A stretch of DNA of 64,000 nucleotides from Dorea sp. 5-2 (GCF_000403455.2 NZ_KE159781.1:58870-122869); one strand, 5' to 3'. Shown: positions 7,615-17,032, counted from the first letter of the stretch. Translations and numbers: made by a program. Notes: a model not told the origin generated them from the sequence alone.

Positions 7615-8486
7615 ATACATTTATCCGTGTGGCGGATGCCGGGAGTTTTAACAAGGCAGCGGAGGAGTCCTATATTACTCCAACGGCAGTTATTAAGCAG
7701 ATCAATCTTTTAGAAGATTCATTGGGTATAAAATTATTTGAACGGACGCATAGGGGGCTGACTTTAACGAAGGCGGGAAAATCGTTATATCAGGATGTAA
7801 AATATATTATTCAGTATTGCCGTGATTCCATTACAAGGGCAAAAAACGCTATGCAGGATAATGTGAGCGTCATTCGGATTGGCAGCTCACCTATGACACC
7901 AGCCCAGCTCTTAATGCAGCTATGGCCAAAGATACAGGAACATTGCCCGGATTTGAAATTCCAGATTATTCCCTTTGAGAATACGCCGGAAAATGCCAGA
8001 GAAATTCTGTCTAACCTCGGTAAAAATATAGATGTGGTTGCTGGTATTTTTGATGAAACCATGCTGGATTTGCGGCACTGTGCCGGGCTTCCATTATCCC
8101 GTGAACCGTTCTGCTGCGCGGTTTCTATCCATCACCGGCTTGCTGCAAAAGATAAGCTGAAAATAAAAGACCTTTATGGAGAGAACCTGATGTTAATGCG
8201 CCGGGATTGGAGTAACTATGTGGACAGGCTTCGGGATGACCTCTGGCAGAATCATAGCCAGATACATATTGTAGATTTTGATTTTTACAGTATGGAGGCT
8301 TTCAATCGGTGTGAGAACAGCAATGATGTTTTGCTGGCAATTCCGGGCTGGGCTAACGTACATCCGCTTTTGAAAGTGATTCCGGTTGAATGGGAGCATA
8401 GTATCCCGTTTGGCCTGCTCCATTCTCCGCAACCATCAGAAACAGTAAAGAAATTCTTGGAAGCAGCACAAATGGCTGTAAATTGA
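7596..8486 (+). CDS. LysR-family transcriptional regulator
   Basis: The 296-residue protein has the classic LysR N-terminal helix-turn-helix (about residues 1-60: FNKAAEESYITPTAVIKQI, then LFERTHRGLTLTKAG). A periplasmic-binding-like effector domain follows. The ATG at 7596 follows GGGAGGG; an upstream in-frame ATG has no such site. It stands at the head of the same-strand redox/esterase genes at 8.6-17.0 kb and is their probable regulator. The effector is unknown. Confidence 0.9.
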   Translation: MYNPQLDTFIRVADAGSFNKAAEESYITPTAVIKQINLLEDSLGIKLFERTHRGLTLTKAGKSLYQDVKYIIQYCRDSITRAKNAMQDNVSVIRIGSSPMTPAQLLMQLWPKIQEHCPDLKFQIIPFENTPENAREILSNLGKNIDVVAGIFDETMLDLRHCAGLPLSREPFCCAVSIHHRLAAKDKLKIKDLYGENLMLMRRDWSNYVDRLRDDLWQNHSQIHIVDFDFYSMEAFNRCENSNDVLLAIPGWANVHPLLKVIPVEWEHSIPFGLLHSPQPSETVKKFLEAAQMAVN

Positions 8487-8600
8487 AGAAGAAAAATAGT
8501 TATAACCTTTGAGTATAAACTGATGAACAAAGCGAGACTTCTCTTGAGGTCTTGCTTTTTTTATAATATGAGTAGTAAGAGCAGAACGGAGGTGATGGAA

Positions 8601-9659
8601 TTGAAAAAATCTATTTGTACTGTTGCGTTTGTTTGTATATTGGTTTGCATTACAGGATGCGGTGCAAATAAAGCCTCTGGCAATATTGCGGAGATAGAAT
8701 CTGGAAAAGAAACAACAGAAAGCCTTTTGCAGCAAACCGAAGGAGCAGAAAGAATTGTGCAGGCAGAAACGAGGATAAATGAACCGTATACAACAGATAC
8801 AAAAATAGTCGAGGTTATATCTAATCCAGTTTTCGGAGAGTATGGCAGGCTGATTTTTCCAGTAGATAGTGGATATTATAGCGGGAATACTTTGGGGACG
8901 CTACGGCTTACATGGTATAGCAATATTGACCCGGAAAAGACGGTAGAGATTGCGAATTATCTAAGAGATCATGCGGCGGCAGGAGAAACCTGTTTTTATG
9001 ACATTTATACTGATGAAGAAAAGATGGCTGACCCTGCAAAACAGGATACAGGACTATTCTTCTTCAAAGGAAATCCCGGAGAAAAATTTGCTGTCTGTAA
9101 TGCAGGCGGGGGATTTGCGTATGTGGGTGCAATGCAGGACAGCTTTCCCCACGCTCTGGAATTATCTAAAATGGGATATAACGCTTTTGCCCTGATTTAC
9201 CGGCCCGGAGCGCAGACAGCCTGTGAAGATTTAGCGAGGGCAGTCAACTTCATTTTTGAACATTCAGAGGAGCTTGAAGTAGATACCGATTGTTATTCTG
9301 TGTGGGGAGGTTCCGCAGGCGCAAGGATGGCGGCGTGGCTTGGCTCTTATGGCCCGGCTGCTTTTGGGGGAAATGAACTGCCCCGTCCCGGTGCGGTTAT
9401 TATGCAATATACCGGCCACAGCGATTATACAGAAAGCGACCCGCCAACCTTTGTATGTGTCGGGGAAAATGATGGCATTGCAAGCTGGCGGACAATGGAA
9501 AACCGTCTGCGCAATCTGGAAGCGCTTGGAATCCCCACAGAGTTTCACAAATATCCGGGCCTCGGTCACGGTTTCGGAATAGGAACCGGAACGGTTGCGG
9601 AAGGGTGGATAAACGAGGCAGTAGCATTTTGGGAAAACCAGACAGAAAATCAATCATAG
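8601..9659 (+). CDS. Lipoprotein alpha/beta hydrolase (esterase-like)
   Basis: It starts with a lipoprotein signal (MKKSICTV then the lipobox ITGC), so the enzyme is probably anchored outside the membrane. The TTG at 8601 is preferred because GGAGGTG then has suitable spacing; the ATG at 8595 would overlap it. The catalytic domain (about 130-350) shows the nucleophile elbow GGSAG, a likely acidic residue in GENDG, and a histidine in GLGHGFG, a complete triad of the BD-FAE/esterase-lipase type. It is the first structural gene after lysR and is separated by only 16 bases from the dehydrogenase. Confidence 0.8.
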   Translation: MKKSICTVAFVCILVCITGCGANKASGNIAEIESGKETTESLLQQTEGAERIVQAETRINEPYTTDTKIVEVISNPVFGEYGRLIFPVDSGYYSGNTLGTLRLTWYSNIDPEKTVEIANYLRDHAAAGETCFYDIYTDEEKMADPAKQDTGLFFFKGNPGEKFAVCNAGGGFAYVGAMQDSFPHALELSKMGYNAFALIYRPGAQTACEDLARAVNFIFEHSEELEVDTDCYSVWGGSAGARMAAWLGSYGPAAFGGNELPRPGAVIMQYTGHSDYTESDPPTFVCVGENDGIASWRTMENRLRNLEALGIPTEFHKYPGLGHGFGIGTGTVAEGWINEAVAFWENQTENQS

Positions 9660-9675
9660 AGAGGAGAACAGGAAG

Positions 9676-10848
9676 ATGAACAATTTTATTTTTGAAAACG
9701 CAACGAAGGTGTTTTTCGGGAAAGGGTGTGTAAAGGAATACCTGTGCTGTCTGACAAAAGGATATGGCGATACGGTCATGCTGGCATACGGCGGCGGCTC
9801 CATTAAACGGAACGGTGTTTATGACGAGGTAACAGCAATTTTGAAAGCAGCGGGGAAAAATATTGTTGAGTTTCCGGGCATTATGGCAAATCCCACTTAT
9901 GCGAAAGTGCTGGAAGGTGCAAGGCTGGCAAAGGAAAACAATGTGGGACTGATCCTCGGTATTGGCGGCGGTTCGGTTATGGACTGCTGTAAGGCAGTAT
10001 CCATTGCCGCCCGGTATCAGGGGGATGTATGGGCGGATTTTTGGGCACGTCCCGGTATTTTTGATTTTGATCCTCTGCCGCTCGGTGTGATCGTCACAGT
10101 AGCGGGAACCGGGAGCGAGTGCAATGGCGGGGCTGTCATTACCAACGAAGAACTGAAAATAAAGACCGGGCGTGATTATCCGCAATGCAATCCGAGGTTC
10201 GCCCTGCTTGATCCGACCTATACTTATAGCGTCCCAAAATTCCAGATGGTATCCGGCAGTTTTGACATTCTTTCGCACATCATGGAAATTTATTTCAGCG
10301 AGCCGGACGAGGACAATGTTTCCGACGACATTGCCGAGGCGCTTATGCGGAATGTGATCCGTAATCTGCGGGTGGCCGTTAAAAACCCGGAGGACTACAC
10401 GGCCAGAAGTAACCTTATGTGGGACGCAACAATGGCGGAAAATCGGATCATCAAGCTGGGAAAGAGGACAGATTTTCAATGCCACCAGATGGAACATCAG
10501 CTTGGAGCTTATACAGACTGCAATCATGGCGCTGGGCTGGCGGTACTGCATCCGGTTTATTATCGTCATATCTATAAGGAGGGGCTGGCAAAGTTTAAGC
10601 GTTTTGCTGAGAATGTATGGGGAATTTCTGCGGAGGGAAAGACGGACGAGGAAATTGCCCGTGCCGGTATCAATGCGCTGGAAGATTTTATTTTGGAGAT
10701 TGGTCTGCCTGTGAACCTGCGGGAGTTAGGTGTGGATGAAAACACGGATTTGAAAGCGATTGCAGATTCCTGTGCGATTGTCTCCGGCAGCTATAAGAAG
10801 CTGACCCATGAAGAAATATTAGGAATTTTCAAAGAGTGTTTTAATTAA
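9676..10848 (+). CDS. Iron-containing alcohol dehydrogenase (YqhD/butanol dehydrogenase type)
   Basis: A 390-residue NAD(P)H-dependent type III alcohol dehydrogenase that interconverts aldehydes and alcohols. Visible features are the nucleotide-binding GIGGGSVMDCCKA (about residue 95) and the metal ligands in FDILSH and in HQMEHQLGAYTDCNHG (an Asp and three His). Length and motifs match the YqhD/BdhA group. GAGGAG precedes the ATG. Its place in the redox operon suggests detoxification or reduction of reactive aldehydes. Confidence 0.9.
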   Translation: MNNFIFENATKVFFGKGCVKEYLCCLTKGYGDTVMLAYGGGSIKRNGVYDEVTAILKAAGKNIVEFPGIMANPTYAKVLEGARLAKENNVGLILGIGGGSVMDCCKAVSIAARYQGDVWADFWARPGIFDFDPLPLGVIVTVAGTGSECNGGAVITNEELKIKTGRDYPQCNPRFALLDPTYTYSVPKFQMVSGSFDILSHIMEIYFSEPDEDNVSDDIAEALMRNVIRNLRVAVKNPEDYTARSNLMWDATMAENRIIKLGKRTDFQCHQMEHQLGAYTDCNHGAGLAVLHPVYYRHIYKEGLAKFKRFAENVWGISAEGKTDEEIARAGINALEDFILEIGLPVNLRELGVDENTDLKAIADSCAIVSGSYKKLTHEEILGIFKECFN

Positions 10849-10868
10849 GTGAAAAGGAGAAAACGATT

Positions 10869-11576
10869 ATGAAAAAACTAACTGCTATTTTATTGAGTGT
10901 ATTACTTGTATTCAGCCTTGCGGCCTGTGGCAATAATCAGCAGGCAACGGATACCACGCCGGAACCTTCTTCGGAACCGGTAAGCGAGACTACGTCGGAG
11001 CCGGAAAAAGCGGAGCAGTCTTCTGAAACGTCCTCTGCCAGCCAGTCAGAAAACGAGGATAATACTGTCGATACGGATGTGGAAAGTACGGGCGGAAAAA
11101 CGCTGATTGTTTACTATTCAGCTTCCGGGAATACGGAGGAGGTTGCAAATTATATTGCTTCTGCTACGGGCGGAGATTTGTTTGAGATCGTGCCCACGGA
11201 AATTTATACAAATGCTGACCTTGATTGGACGGATGATGACAGCCGCGTATCCAGAGAACATGACAATGAGGATGAAAGAGATGTCCCGCTTGTATCTGAT
11301 ACGGTGGATAATTGGGACGAGTACGATACAGTGTTTATCGGATACCCGATCTGGTGGGGGATTGCGGCATGGCCTGTAGACGGTTTCATAAAGGCGAATG
11401 ACTTCACAGGAAAAACGGTGATACCTTTCTGCACTTCTTCAAGCTCCGGTTTGGGTGAAAGTGGCGAACTGCTTGAAGAAATGGCCGGAACCGGGGAATG
11501 GTTGGAAGGTGAGCGTTTCCGTTCAGGAGCTTCGGAAGAAACAGTCCGGTCATGGGTAGAAGGATTAGGTTTATAG
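10869..11576 (+). CDS. Flavodoxin-domain lipoprotein
   Basis: It has a lipoprotein signal (LVFSLAACG), a Ser/Thr/Glu-rich linker (about 25-70) and a flavodoxin domain. The phosphate-binding loop is YYSASGNTEEVA and the FMN-contact segment is GYPIWWG. The domain therefore probably binds FMN on the outer face of the membrane. It follows the dehydrogenase by 20 bases and precedes a second flavodoxin lipoprotein. Flavodoxin-like quinone reductases are a possible alternative role. Confidence 0.85.
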   Translation: MKKLTAILLSVLLVFSLAACGNNQQATDTTPEPSSEPVSETTSEPEKAEQSSETSSASQSENEDNTVDTDVESTGGKTLIVYYSASGNTEEVANYIASATGGDLFEIVPTEIYTNADLDWTDDDSRVSREHDNEDERDVPLVSDTVDNWDEYDTVFIGYPIWWGIAAWPVDGFIKANDFTGKTVIPFCTSSSSGLGESGELLEEMAGTGEWLEGERFRSGASEETVRSWVEGLGL

Positions 11577-11591
11577 AACAGGAGCCAGACT

Positions 11592-13256
11592 ATGAGAAAA
11601 ATAATAGCTGTTCTCGCAAGTGTGTTAATGATTGTTACACTGGCCACTTGTGGAAAAAGGGAAGAAAAACAATCCTTGCCGGAAGAAAGTATTGTATCAG
11701 ACAGTACGGCTCCACCTGCAAAGGTGGAGCCGGGGAAAAATGAAAGTACAGGCTCCCGCGTTTTAATTGCTTACTTTTCTATGCCGGAGGATGCAGATAC
11801 TTTCGGCGTGGATGCCATTTCTGGTGCAAGTATTGTGGTAAGGGATGGGGAACGGCAGGGAAATACAGAATTTGTCGCAAAAATTATACAGGAAACAGTG
11901 GGCGGCGATCTGTTCCGAATAGAAACCGTGCAGGATTATCCCTTAGACCATGATCCGTTAGTAGATCAGGCCGCAGATGAACAGGAGGAAAATCTGCGAC
12001 CGGAGCTTGCGAGCCATATCGAAAATCTGGAACGATATGATACCATCATTTTAGGATACCCGAATTGGTGGGGAGATTTGCCTATGCCGGTATATTCGTT
12101 CTTGGAGGAATATGACTTCGGAGCCAAAACAATCATTCCTTTTGTGACACATGGCGGCAGTAGTTTTTCCGACACAAGGAATACGATTTCTGAATTGCAG
12201 CCCGACGCAGCTATAAGCGAAAATACGTTTTCTCTTTCCAGAAATGATGTGGCGGAAAGTGAAGCAGAAATCAGGCAATGGGCGGAAAGCCTCAATCTGA
12301 AATCGGATACAGATGGAATACCAGCGGGGGCAGAAAATATGCAGATAGAGGGAAACAAAACCGACCTAAGCGGGACTGTACCGGAGGAACTGGAATATAT
12401 ACCGGCTGAATATAAAAGTCCTTCGGAACATCCGGGAATGCTGGAAAAGTTGACCTATCAGACGTGGGAATCCTTTTCCTATGAGGAACGGACGCAGGAG
12501 CTGACAAAAGAAGCGTGGGTGTATCTGCCTTATGGCTATTCAGAAGATCAGAAATATAATGTGTTCTATTTAAGTCATGGCGGATGGAGCAATGAAACAA
12601 CGGTTATGGGAACAGACCAAAAACCGAGCTCTTTTAAGTATGTGATCGACCATGCCATAGAAGATGAGAAGATACAGCCCCTTATTATCGTCCTACCGAC
12701 CTATAATAATACAAGCGGCAAGGACAGCGGGGATTACAGCCTTGCGCTTCAGTTGACAGACCAGTTTCACAATGAGCTGGTAAATGACCTGATTCCGGCG
12801 GTGGAAGGTAAATACAGCACTTATGCGGAGAATACCTCGTTGGAAGGCATAAAAGCGTCCCGCGATCACAGAGGATTTGGCGGTTTTTCAATGGGTTCTG
12901 TCAATACATGGTGTACTTTCCGGTATGCGCTTGATTATTTCCGGTATTTTATGCCTATGAGCGGAAGCTACTCCACAGACGGTGAATACATGGCGGAACT
13001 GGTAAAAGAATCCGGTCATGATTCTGATGATTTTTTTATATTTGCTGCTTCTGGCACGGATGATTTCGCGTACAGTGCATTTAAGGCGCAGATTATGGCA
13101 ATGGGGAGTGTTTCGGATGGCACATTCCGTTTTGCCGACAATGAGGCGGATGGAAATCTGTCCTTTTTGGAACGGGAGGGATATGTTCACGATGGGGTAG
13201 CCAGTGATGAATATACCTACAATGGACTTAGGTTTTTTTGGAACAGGGAACAGTGA
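11592..13256 (+). CDS. Lipoprotein fusion: flavodoxin domain plus feruloyl-esterase-like hydrolase
   Basis: This 554-residue protein has a lipobox (VTLATCG), a flavodoxin-like domain (about 55-235: LIAYFSMPEDAD, then GYPNWWGDLPMP), and a C-terminal alpha/beta hydrolase (about 270-554). The hydrolase has the elbow GFSMGS and is most like feruloyl esterase/xylanase-associated esterases. There is no stop or frameshift between the parts. In the first domain the loop is interrupted by an insert (DTFGVDAISGAS) instead of the compact TGNT loop of its neighbour, so FMN binding may differ. A membrane-tethered redox domain joined to an esterase is unusual. Confidence 0.8.
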   Translation: MRKIIAVLASVLMIVTLATCGKREEKQSLPEESIVSDSTAPPAKVEPGKNESTGSRVLIAYFSMPEDADTFGVDAISGASIVVRDGERQGNTEFVAKIIQETVGGDLFRIETVQDYPLDHDPLVDQAADEQEENLRPELASHIENLERYDTIILGYPNWWGDLPMPVYSFLEEYDFGAKTIIPFVTHGGSSFSDTRNTISELQPDAAISENTFSLSRNDVAESEAEIRQWAESLNLKSDTDGIPAGAENMQIEGNKTDLSGTVPEELEYIPAEYKSPSEHPGMLEKLTYQTWESFSYEERTQELTKEAWVYLPYGYSEDQKYNVFYLSHGGWSNETTVMGTDQKPSSFKYVIDHAIEDEKIQPLIIVLPTYNNTSGKDSGDYSLALQLTDQFHNELVNDLIPAVEGKYSTYAENTSLEGIKASRDHRGFGGFSMGSVNTWCTFRYALDYFRYFMPMSGSYSTDGEYMAELVKESGHDSDDFFIFAASGTDDFAYSAFKAQIMAMGSVSDGTFRFADNEADGNLSFLEREGYVHDGVASDEYTYNGLRFFWNREQ

Positions 13257-13283
13257 TTTGCATGATAAAGGAGGAAGATTAAA

Positions 13284-13733
13284 ATGAGCATTGTATTTAT
13301 CAACGGCAGCCCGAATAAAAACGGCAATACAGCGGGGCTTGCAAAAGAATTGTTAAAGGGCAGGGATTATGAAACGCTGAATCTGACCGATTACCGGATC
13401 GGCAGCTACGGGCAGGACTTCCCGGATGACCAGCTCGGAGAGGTTATTGCAAAAATAAAGGAGTCGGAAGTGATCGTGATTGGCTCCCCGCTGTATTGGC
13501 ACAATATCTGCGGCTCTGTGCGCAATATGCTGGATCGCTTTTATGGTCTGGTAGAGGAAGGAGCTTTATCGGGAAAATCGCTGTATTTTCTCTTTCAGGG
13601 AGCAGCTCCGGAAAAGTGGATGATGGAGGCCGGGGAATATACTATGAAGCGTTTTGCAGGGCTTTATGGGATGGAGTATGCAGGAATGGCCACCAATCGC
13701 TCCGAGGCGGGCAGATTGTCGGAGAAATTATGA
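13284..13733 (+). CDS. NADPH-dependent FMN reductase/flavodoxin-family protein
   Basis: A 149-residue cytoplasmic flavoprotein of the FMN-reductase group: FINGSPNKNGNTAGLA forms the FMN phosphate loop and GSPLYWHNICGSVRNMLDRF is the conserved second segment. It is shorter than the usual 170-190 residues and lacks the cysteine cluster of iron-sulfur flavoproteins. GGAGG precedes the ATG. It may supply reduced flavin to the operon's other enzymes. Confidence 0.8.
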   Translation: MSIVFINGSPNKNGNTAGLAKELLKGRDYETLNLTDYRIGSYGQDFPDDQLGEVIAKIKESEVIVIGSPLYWHNICGSVRNMLDRFYGLVEEGALSGKSLYFLFQGAAPEKWMMEAGEYTMKRFAGLYGMEYAGMATNRSEAGRLSEKL

Positions 13734-13768
13734 GAATATTTTCATCAATGTTATAGGAGGAATACAGC

Positions 13769-14518
13769 ATGGCGGTAAAACAAACAGCAGGAAGGACTGC
13801 ACTTGGGGAATTTGCCCCTAAATTTGCAGAGCTGAATGATGATGTGCTTTTTGGGCAGGTGTGGAGCCGGGAAGATAAAATGTCTCTCCGTGACCGTTCT
13901 CTTATCACGGTTGTATCGCTGCTTTCGCAGGGGCTTACCGATACCTCTTTTGTTCATCATCTTGAAGCGGCAAAAGCAAACGGCATAACGAAAACTGAAA
14001 TTGCCGAGATCATTACACATGCGGCCTTTTATGCAGGGTGGCCAAAGGCGTGGGCGGCGTTCCGTCTGGCAAAGGAAATCTGGAATGATGAAACAAACGG
14101 AACAGATGAAAAGGCTCTGCATGAAAAGTCTATGATATTTCCAATCGGCCAGCCAAACGATGCGTTTGCACAGTATTTTTCAGGGCAGAGCTATCTGCTC
14201 CCGATTTCCAAAGAGCAAGTGGGTATTTTTAATGTGACCTTTGAGCCGGGCTGCCGGAACAACTGGCACATCCATCATGCCGACAAGGGCGGCGGACAGA
14301 TTCTGGTCTGTGTGGCAGGCAGGGGCTTTTATCAGGAATGGGGAAAAGAACCGGTCTGCATGACAGCGGGAGATACCGTCAATATTCCGGCAGGCGTGAA
14401 GCATTGGCATGGAGCAGCGCCAGACAGTTGGTTCTCCCATCTGGCGGTAGAGGTGCCGGGGGAAAACGTGCGTACAGAATGGTGTGAACCGGTCAACAGT
14501 GAAGATTACAAAAAATAA
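13769..14518 (+). CDS. Carboxymuconolactone decarboxylase-cupin fusion protein
   Basis: Residues 1-110 form a carboxymuconolactone decarboxylase/AhpD-like helical domain (SLLSQGLTDTSFVHHLEAA, with the histidine pair). Residues 130-245 form a cupin (WHIHHADKGGGQ, then PAGVKHWHGA, the metal-binding histidines). The usual AhpD CxxC pair is absent, so peroxidase activity is not supported. GGAGG precedes the ATG. Two-domain proteins of this type often sit in aldo/keto reductase and flavodoxin clusters; the substrate is unknown. Confidence 0.85.
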   Translation: MAVKQTAGRTALGEFAPKFAELNDDVLFGQVWSREDKMSLRDRSLITVVSLLSQGLTDTSFVHHLEAAKANGITKTEIAEIITHAAFYAGWPKAWAAFRLAKEIWNDETNGTDEKALHEKSMIFPIGQPNDAFAQYFSGQSYLLPISKEQVGIFNVTFEPGCRNNWHIHHADKGGGQILVCVAGRGFYQEWGKEPVCMTAGDTVNIPAGVKHWHGAAPDSWFSHLAVEVPGENVRTEWCEPVNSEDYKK

Positions 14519-14543
14519 AATAATGATTACAGGAGGGAAAGTC

Positions 14544-15386
14544 ATGGAATATGTAACTTTGAACAATGGGATCAAGATGCCGGTGTTGGGATACGGTGTG
14601 TATCAGGTAAGCAATGAGGAATGTGAACGCTGTGTGCTGGATGCAATCAGTGTCGGCTACCGCTCCATTGATACGGCGCAGGCATACGGGAATGAAGAAG
14701 CTGTGGGCAATGCAATTAAAAAATGCGGCGTTCCCCGTGGAGAATTATTTATCACCACAAAAGTATGGATCAGCAACGGTGGCTATGAAAAAGCGAAGGC
14801 TTCTTTGAAGGAATCCCTGCGTAAGCTGCAGACGGAATATATTGATCTGGTGCTTATCCACCAGCCTTTCAATGACTATTATGGAACTTACCGGGCAATG
14901 GAAGAAGCCTATAAGGAGGACTGGATTCGTGCTATCGGTGTATCGAATTTCTACCCTGACCGTCTGATTGACCTGTGCAGTTTTGTGGAAGTGAAACCGG
15001 CGATCAATCAGGTGGAGACCCATGTGTTCCAGCAGCAGGCAGAGGCACATGAATATATGGTGAAATATGGCGTACAGCATGAATCGTGGGGGCCTTTTGC
15101 GGAGGGGCGCAAAGATTTCTTTACCAATCCTGTTTTGACGAAGATTGGGGAGAAATATAACAAAAGTGCGGCGCAGACTGCTCTCCGTTTCCTGATCCAG
15201 AGCGGTGTTGTAGTAATCCCGAAGTCTACGCACAAGGAGCGCATGATTCAGAATATGGATGTGTTTGATTTTGTGCTGAATGATGAGGATATGGCGGCAA
15301 TTCAGGCATTGGATGAAAAGGAAAGCCTGTTCTTCTCCCACTATGACCCGGCAACGGTAGAAATGCTGACGGGGCTTCACAGGTAA
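14544..15386 (+). CDS. Aldo/keto reductase
   Basis: A 280-residue NADPH-dependent aldo/keto reductase with the catalytic tetrad visible: Asp and Tyr in SIDTAQAYGNEE, Lys in TTKVW and His in LIHQPF. The C-terminal cofactor motif VIPKSTHKERM is also present. The ATG at 14544 follows AGGAGGG; upstream in-frame codons lack a site. It likely reduces aldehydes or ketones along with the iron alcohol dehydrogenase. Confidence 0.9.
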   Translation: MEYVTLNNGIKMPVLGYGVYQVSNEECERCVLDAISVGYRSIDTAQAYGNEEAVGNAIKKCGVPRGELFITTKVWISNGGYEKAKASLKESLRKLQTEYIDLVLIHQPFNDYYGTYRAMEEAYKEDWIRAIGVSNFYPDRLIDLCSFVEVKPAINQVETHVFQQQAEAHEYMVKYGVQHESWGPFAEGRKDFFTNPVLTKIGEKYNKSAAQTALRFLIQSGVVVIPKSTHKERMIQNMDVFDFVLNDEDMAAIQALDEKESLFFSHYDPATVEMLTGLHR

Positions 15387-15408
15387 ATCAAAGGCGAGGT
15401 GGCAGAGA

Positions 15409-16329
15409 ATGAAAAACGGAACAATCTTGTTTGGTATATTAGCTGTGCTATTCCTGTTTACTGCCTGTGGCGCAAAAGAAGATATTGATAATAATATATC
15501 GGCAGAAAACGCTGTGCAGATAGAAAACAGCTCTACGGAAGAATCCTCCGAAAGTGCAAATGAGACTGTTCCAACAATCTCTGCCACAGAAAAAAAGGAT
15601 GATTTATCAGTGGGAAGTACGCTCGTTGCGGAGCAAATATTAACCGAAGCGGACGGGGATATTCATTACAGCTATTATCTGCCGGAGGATTTTGACGAGA
15701 GTAAAAAATACCCTATGATGGTAGTCATGCCGGGATATGACATGATGTGGTTTGGAGAGGATTCCTCCGGCAGTAATCTGAATTGGAGCGGTTTTCTGGC
15801 ATGGACGGAGCTTGACGAAGATATGATTGTTGTTTCGGCACAGCTTACCGACTGGCGGGAGAAATCCGCAAGGCAGGCGATAGAATTGACGGAGTATTTT
15901 CTTGATAATTTTCCCGTTGATGTAAACCGGGTATATGCTGCCGGATATTCCGCTGGCGGAGAAACTATGTCGCAGGCTGTATCCATGCGCCCGGACTTAT
16001 ATGCAGCTTATTTACACGGTGCTTCACAATGGGATGGAACCTTTGAGTCTATTGCAGAAAATGGCGTTGCTGTTTATATCTTTATGGCTGAAAATGACGA
16101 GTATTACGGTTCAGGGAAAGCAAGGGACGCTTATAACGGTTTGCATGAAGCCTATTTGGATACAGGCTTAACAGAAAGCCAGATAGAGGATGTACTATGT
16201 CTGGAGATCCCGGATAACGAATATTTTAACAGCCGTGGAATTTACAATTATCACGGCGGAGGGAATATTTTATTTCAGGATAAAAGTATTTTGAATTGGA
16301 TTATAGAAAAAAGGAAAGCTATTCGTTAG
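15409..16329 (+). CDS. Lipoprotein alpha/beta hydrolase (PHB-depolymerase/esterase-like)
   Basis: It has a lipoprotein signal with lipobox FTACG, a low-complexity linker to about residue 65, then an alpha/beta hydrolase. The nucleophile elbow is GYSAGG, and a strand YPMMVVMPGYD precedes it, as in esterase/PHB-depolymerase-type proteins. A likely acidic residue is in AENDEYYG and the histidine in NYHGGG. It is the third surface hydrolase of the operon. The natural ester is unknown. Confidence 0.8.
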   Translation: MKNGTILFGILAVLFLFTACGAKEDIDNNISAENAVQIENSSTEESSESANETVPTISATEKKDDLSVGSTLVAEQILTEADGDIHYSYYLPEDFDESKKYPMMVVMPGYDMMWFGEDSSGSNLNWSGFLAWTELDEDMIVVSAQLTDWREKSARQAIELTEYFLDNFPVDVNRVYAAGYSAGGETMSQAVSMRPDLYAAYLHGASQWDGTFESIAENGVAVYIFMAENDEYYGSGKARDAYNGLHEAYLDTGLTESQIEDVLCLEIPDNEYFNSRGIYNYHGGGNILFQDKSILNWIIEKRKAIR

Positions 16330-16348
16330 GGCGAAGGGAGGCGGCAGC

Positions 16349-17032
16349 GTGAAACGGAAAACAATTTTGAAGATTGTGGTCGATATTGGAATGACGGTCA
16401 TGCTGCTGCTTCTGATGGCTTATGATCTGATCGGCGAGGCGGCGCATGAATGGCTTGGAATCGGGATATTTGGTCTTTTCATTATCCATCATATTTTGAA
16501 CCGAAAATGGAGCCGATGTGTTTTCAAAGGGAAATATACATTGTTTCGTATTTGGCAGACTATTCTTGCTATTGGAATCCTGCTTACCATGATTGGTTCT
16601 ATGTATAGCGGAGTGATTCTTTCCGAACACGCATTGTCATTTCTGCCAATCAAGGGTGGGCGGGCTTTTGCCAGAGAGGTTCACATGCTTTCCGCTTATT
16701 GGGGATTTGTGTTGATGTCACTTCATCTTGGATTACATTGGAGCATAATGATGGGGATGGCAAAGCGGTTTGTAAAAGAACCTTCAACAGCAGGAAAATG
16801 GCTGCTTCGTGGGATTGCCGCCTTTATCGCCGGGTATGGCGTGTATGCTTCCATACAGAGGGAGATTGGACGGTATATGCTCTTGGAAAATCACTTTGCA
16901 TTTTTTGATTTTGAGGAACCGTTGATTTTCTTTCTGGCAGATTATATGGCAGTCATGGCTTTGTTTGTATGGGTGAGTCATTACTTTTCTAAGGGGCTGA
17001 GATACATAATACAGATAAGAAAAACAAAATAG
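16349..17032 (+). CDS. DUF4405 membrane protein, possible b-type cytochrome
   Basis: A 227-residue integral membrane protein with about five predicted helices and paired histidines in or near them (FIIHHIL near 48, HMLSAYWGF, then LHLGLHW). That pattern suggests heme b ligands, as in cytochrome b561/FdnI-like DUF4405 proteins. The GTG at 16349 follows GGGAGG. As the last gene of the redox operon it could move electrons across the membrane to the external flavodoxin-domain lipoproteins; this is inference. Confidence 0.75.
   Translation: MKRKTILKIVVDIGMTVMLLLLMAYDLIGEAAHEWLGIGIFGLFIIHHILNRKWSRCVFKGKYTLFRIWQTILAIGILLTMIGSMYSGVILSEHALSFLPIKGGRAFAREVHMLSAYWGFVLMSLHLGLHWSIMMGMAKRFVKEPSTAGKWLLRGIAAFIAGYGVYASIQREIGRYMLLENHFAFFDFEEPLIFFLADYMAVMALFVWVSHYFSKGLRYIIQIRKTK

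Noticed and set aside
9400..10569. 389-codon minus-strand frame
   Set aside because: It lies antisense to the alcohol dehydrogenase, whose motifs are clear on the plus strand, and has no recognisable domain.
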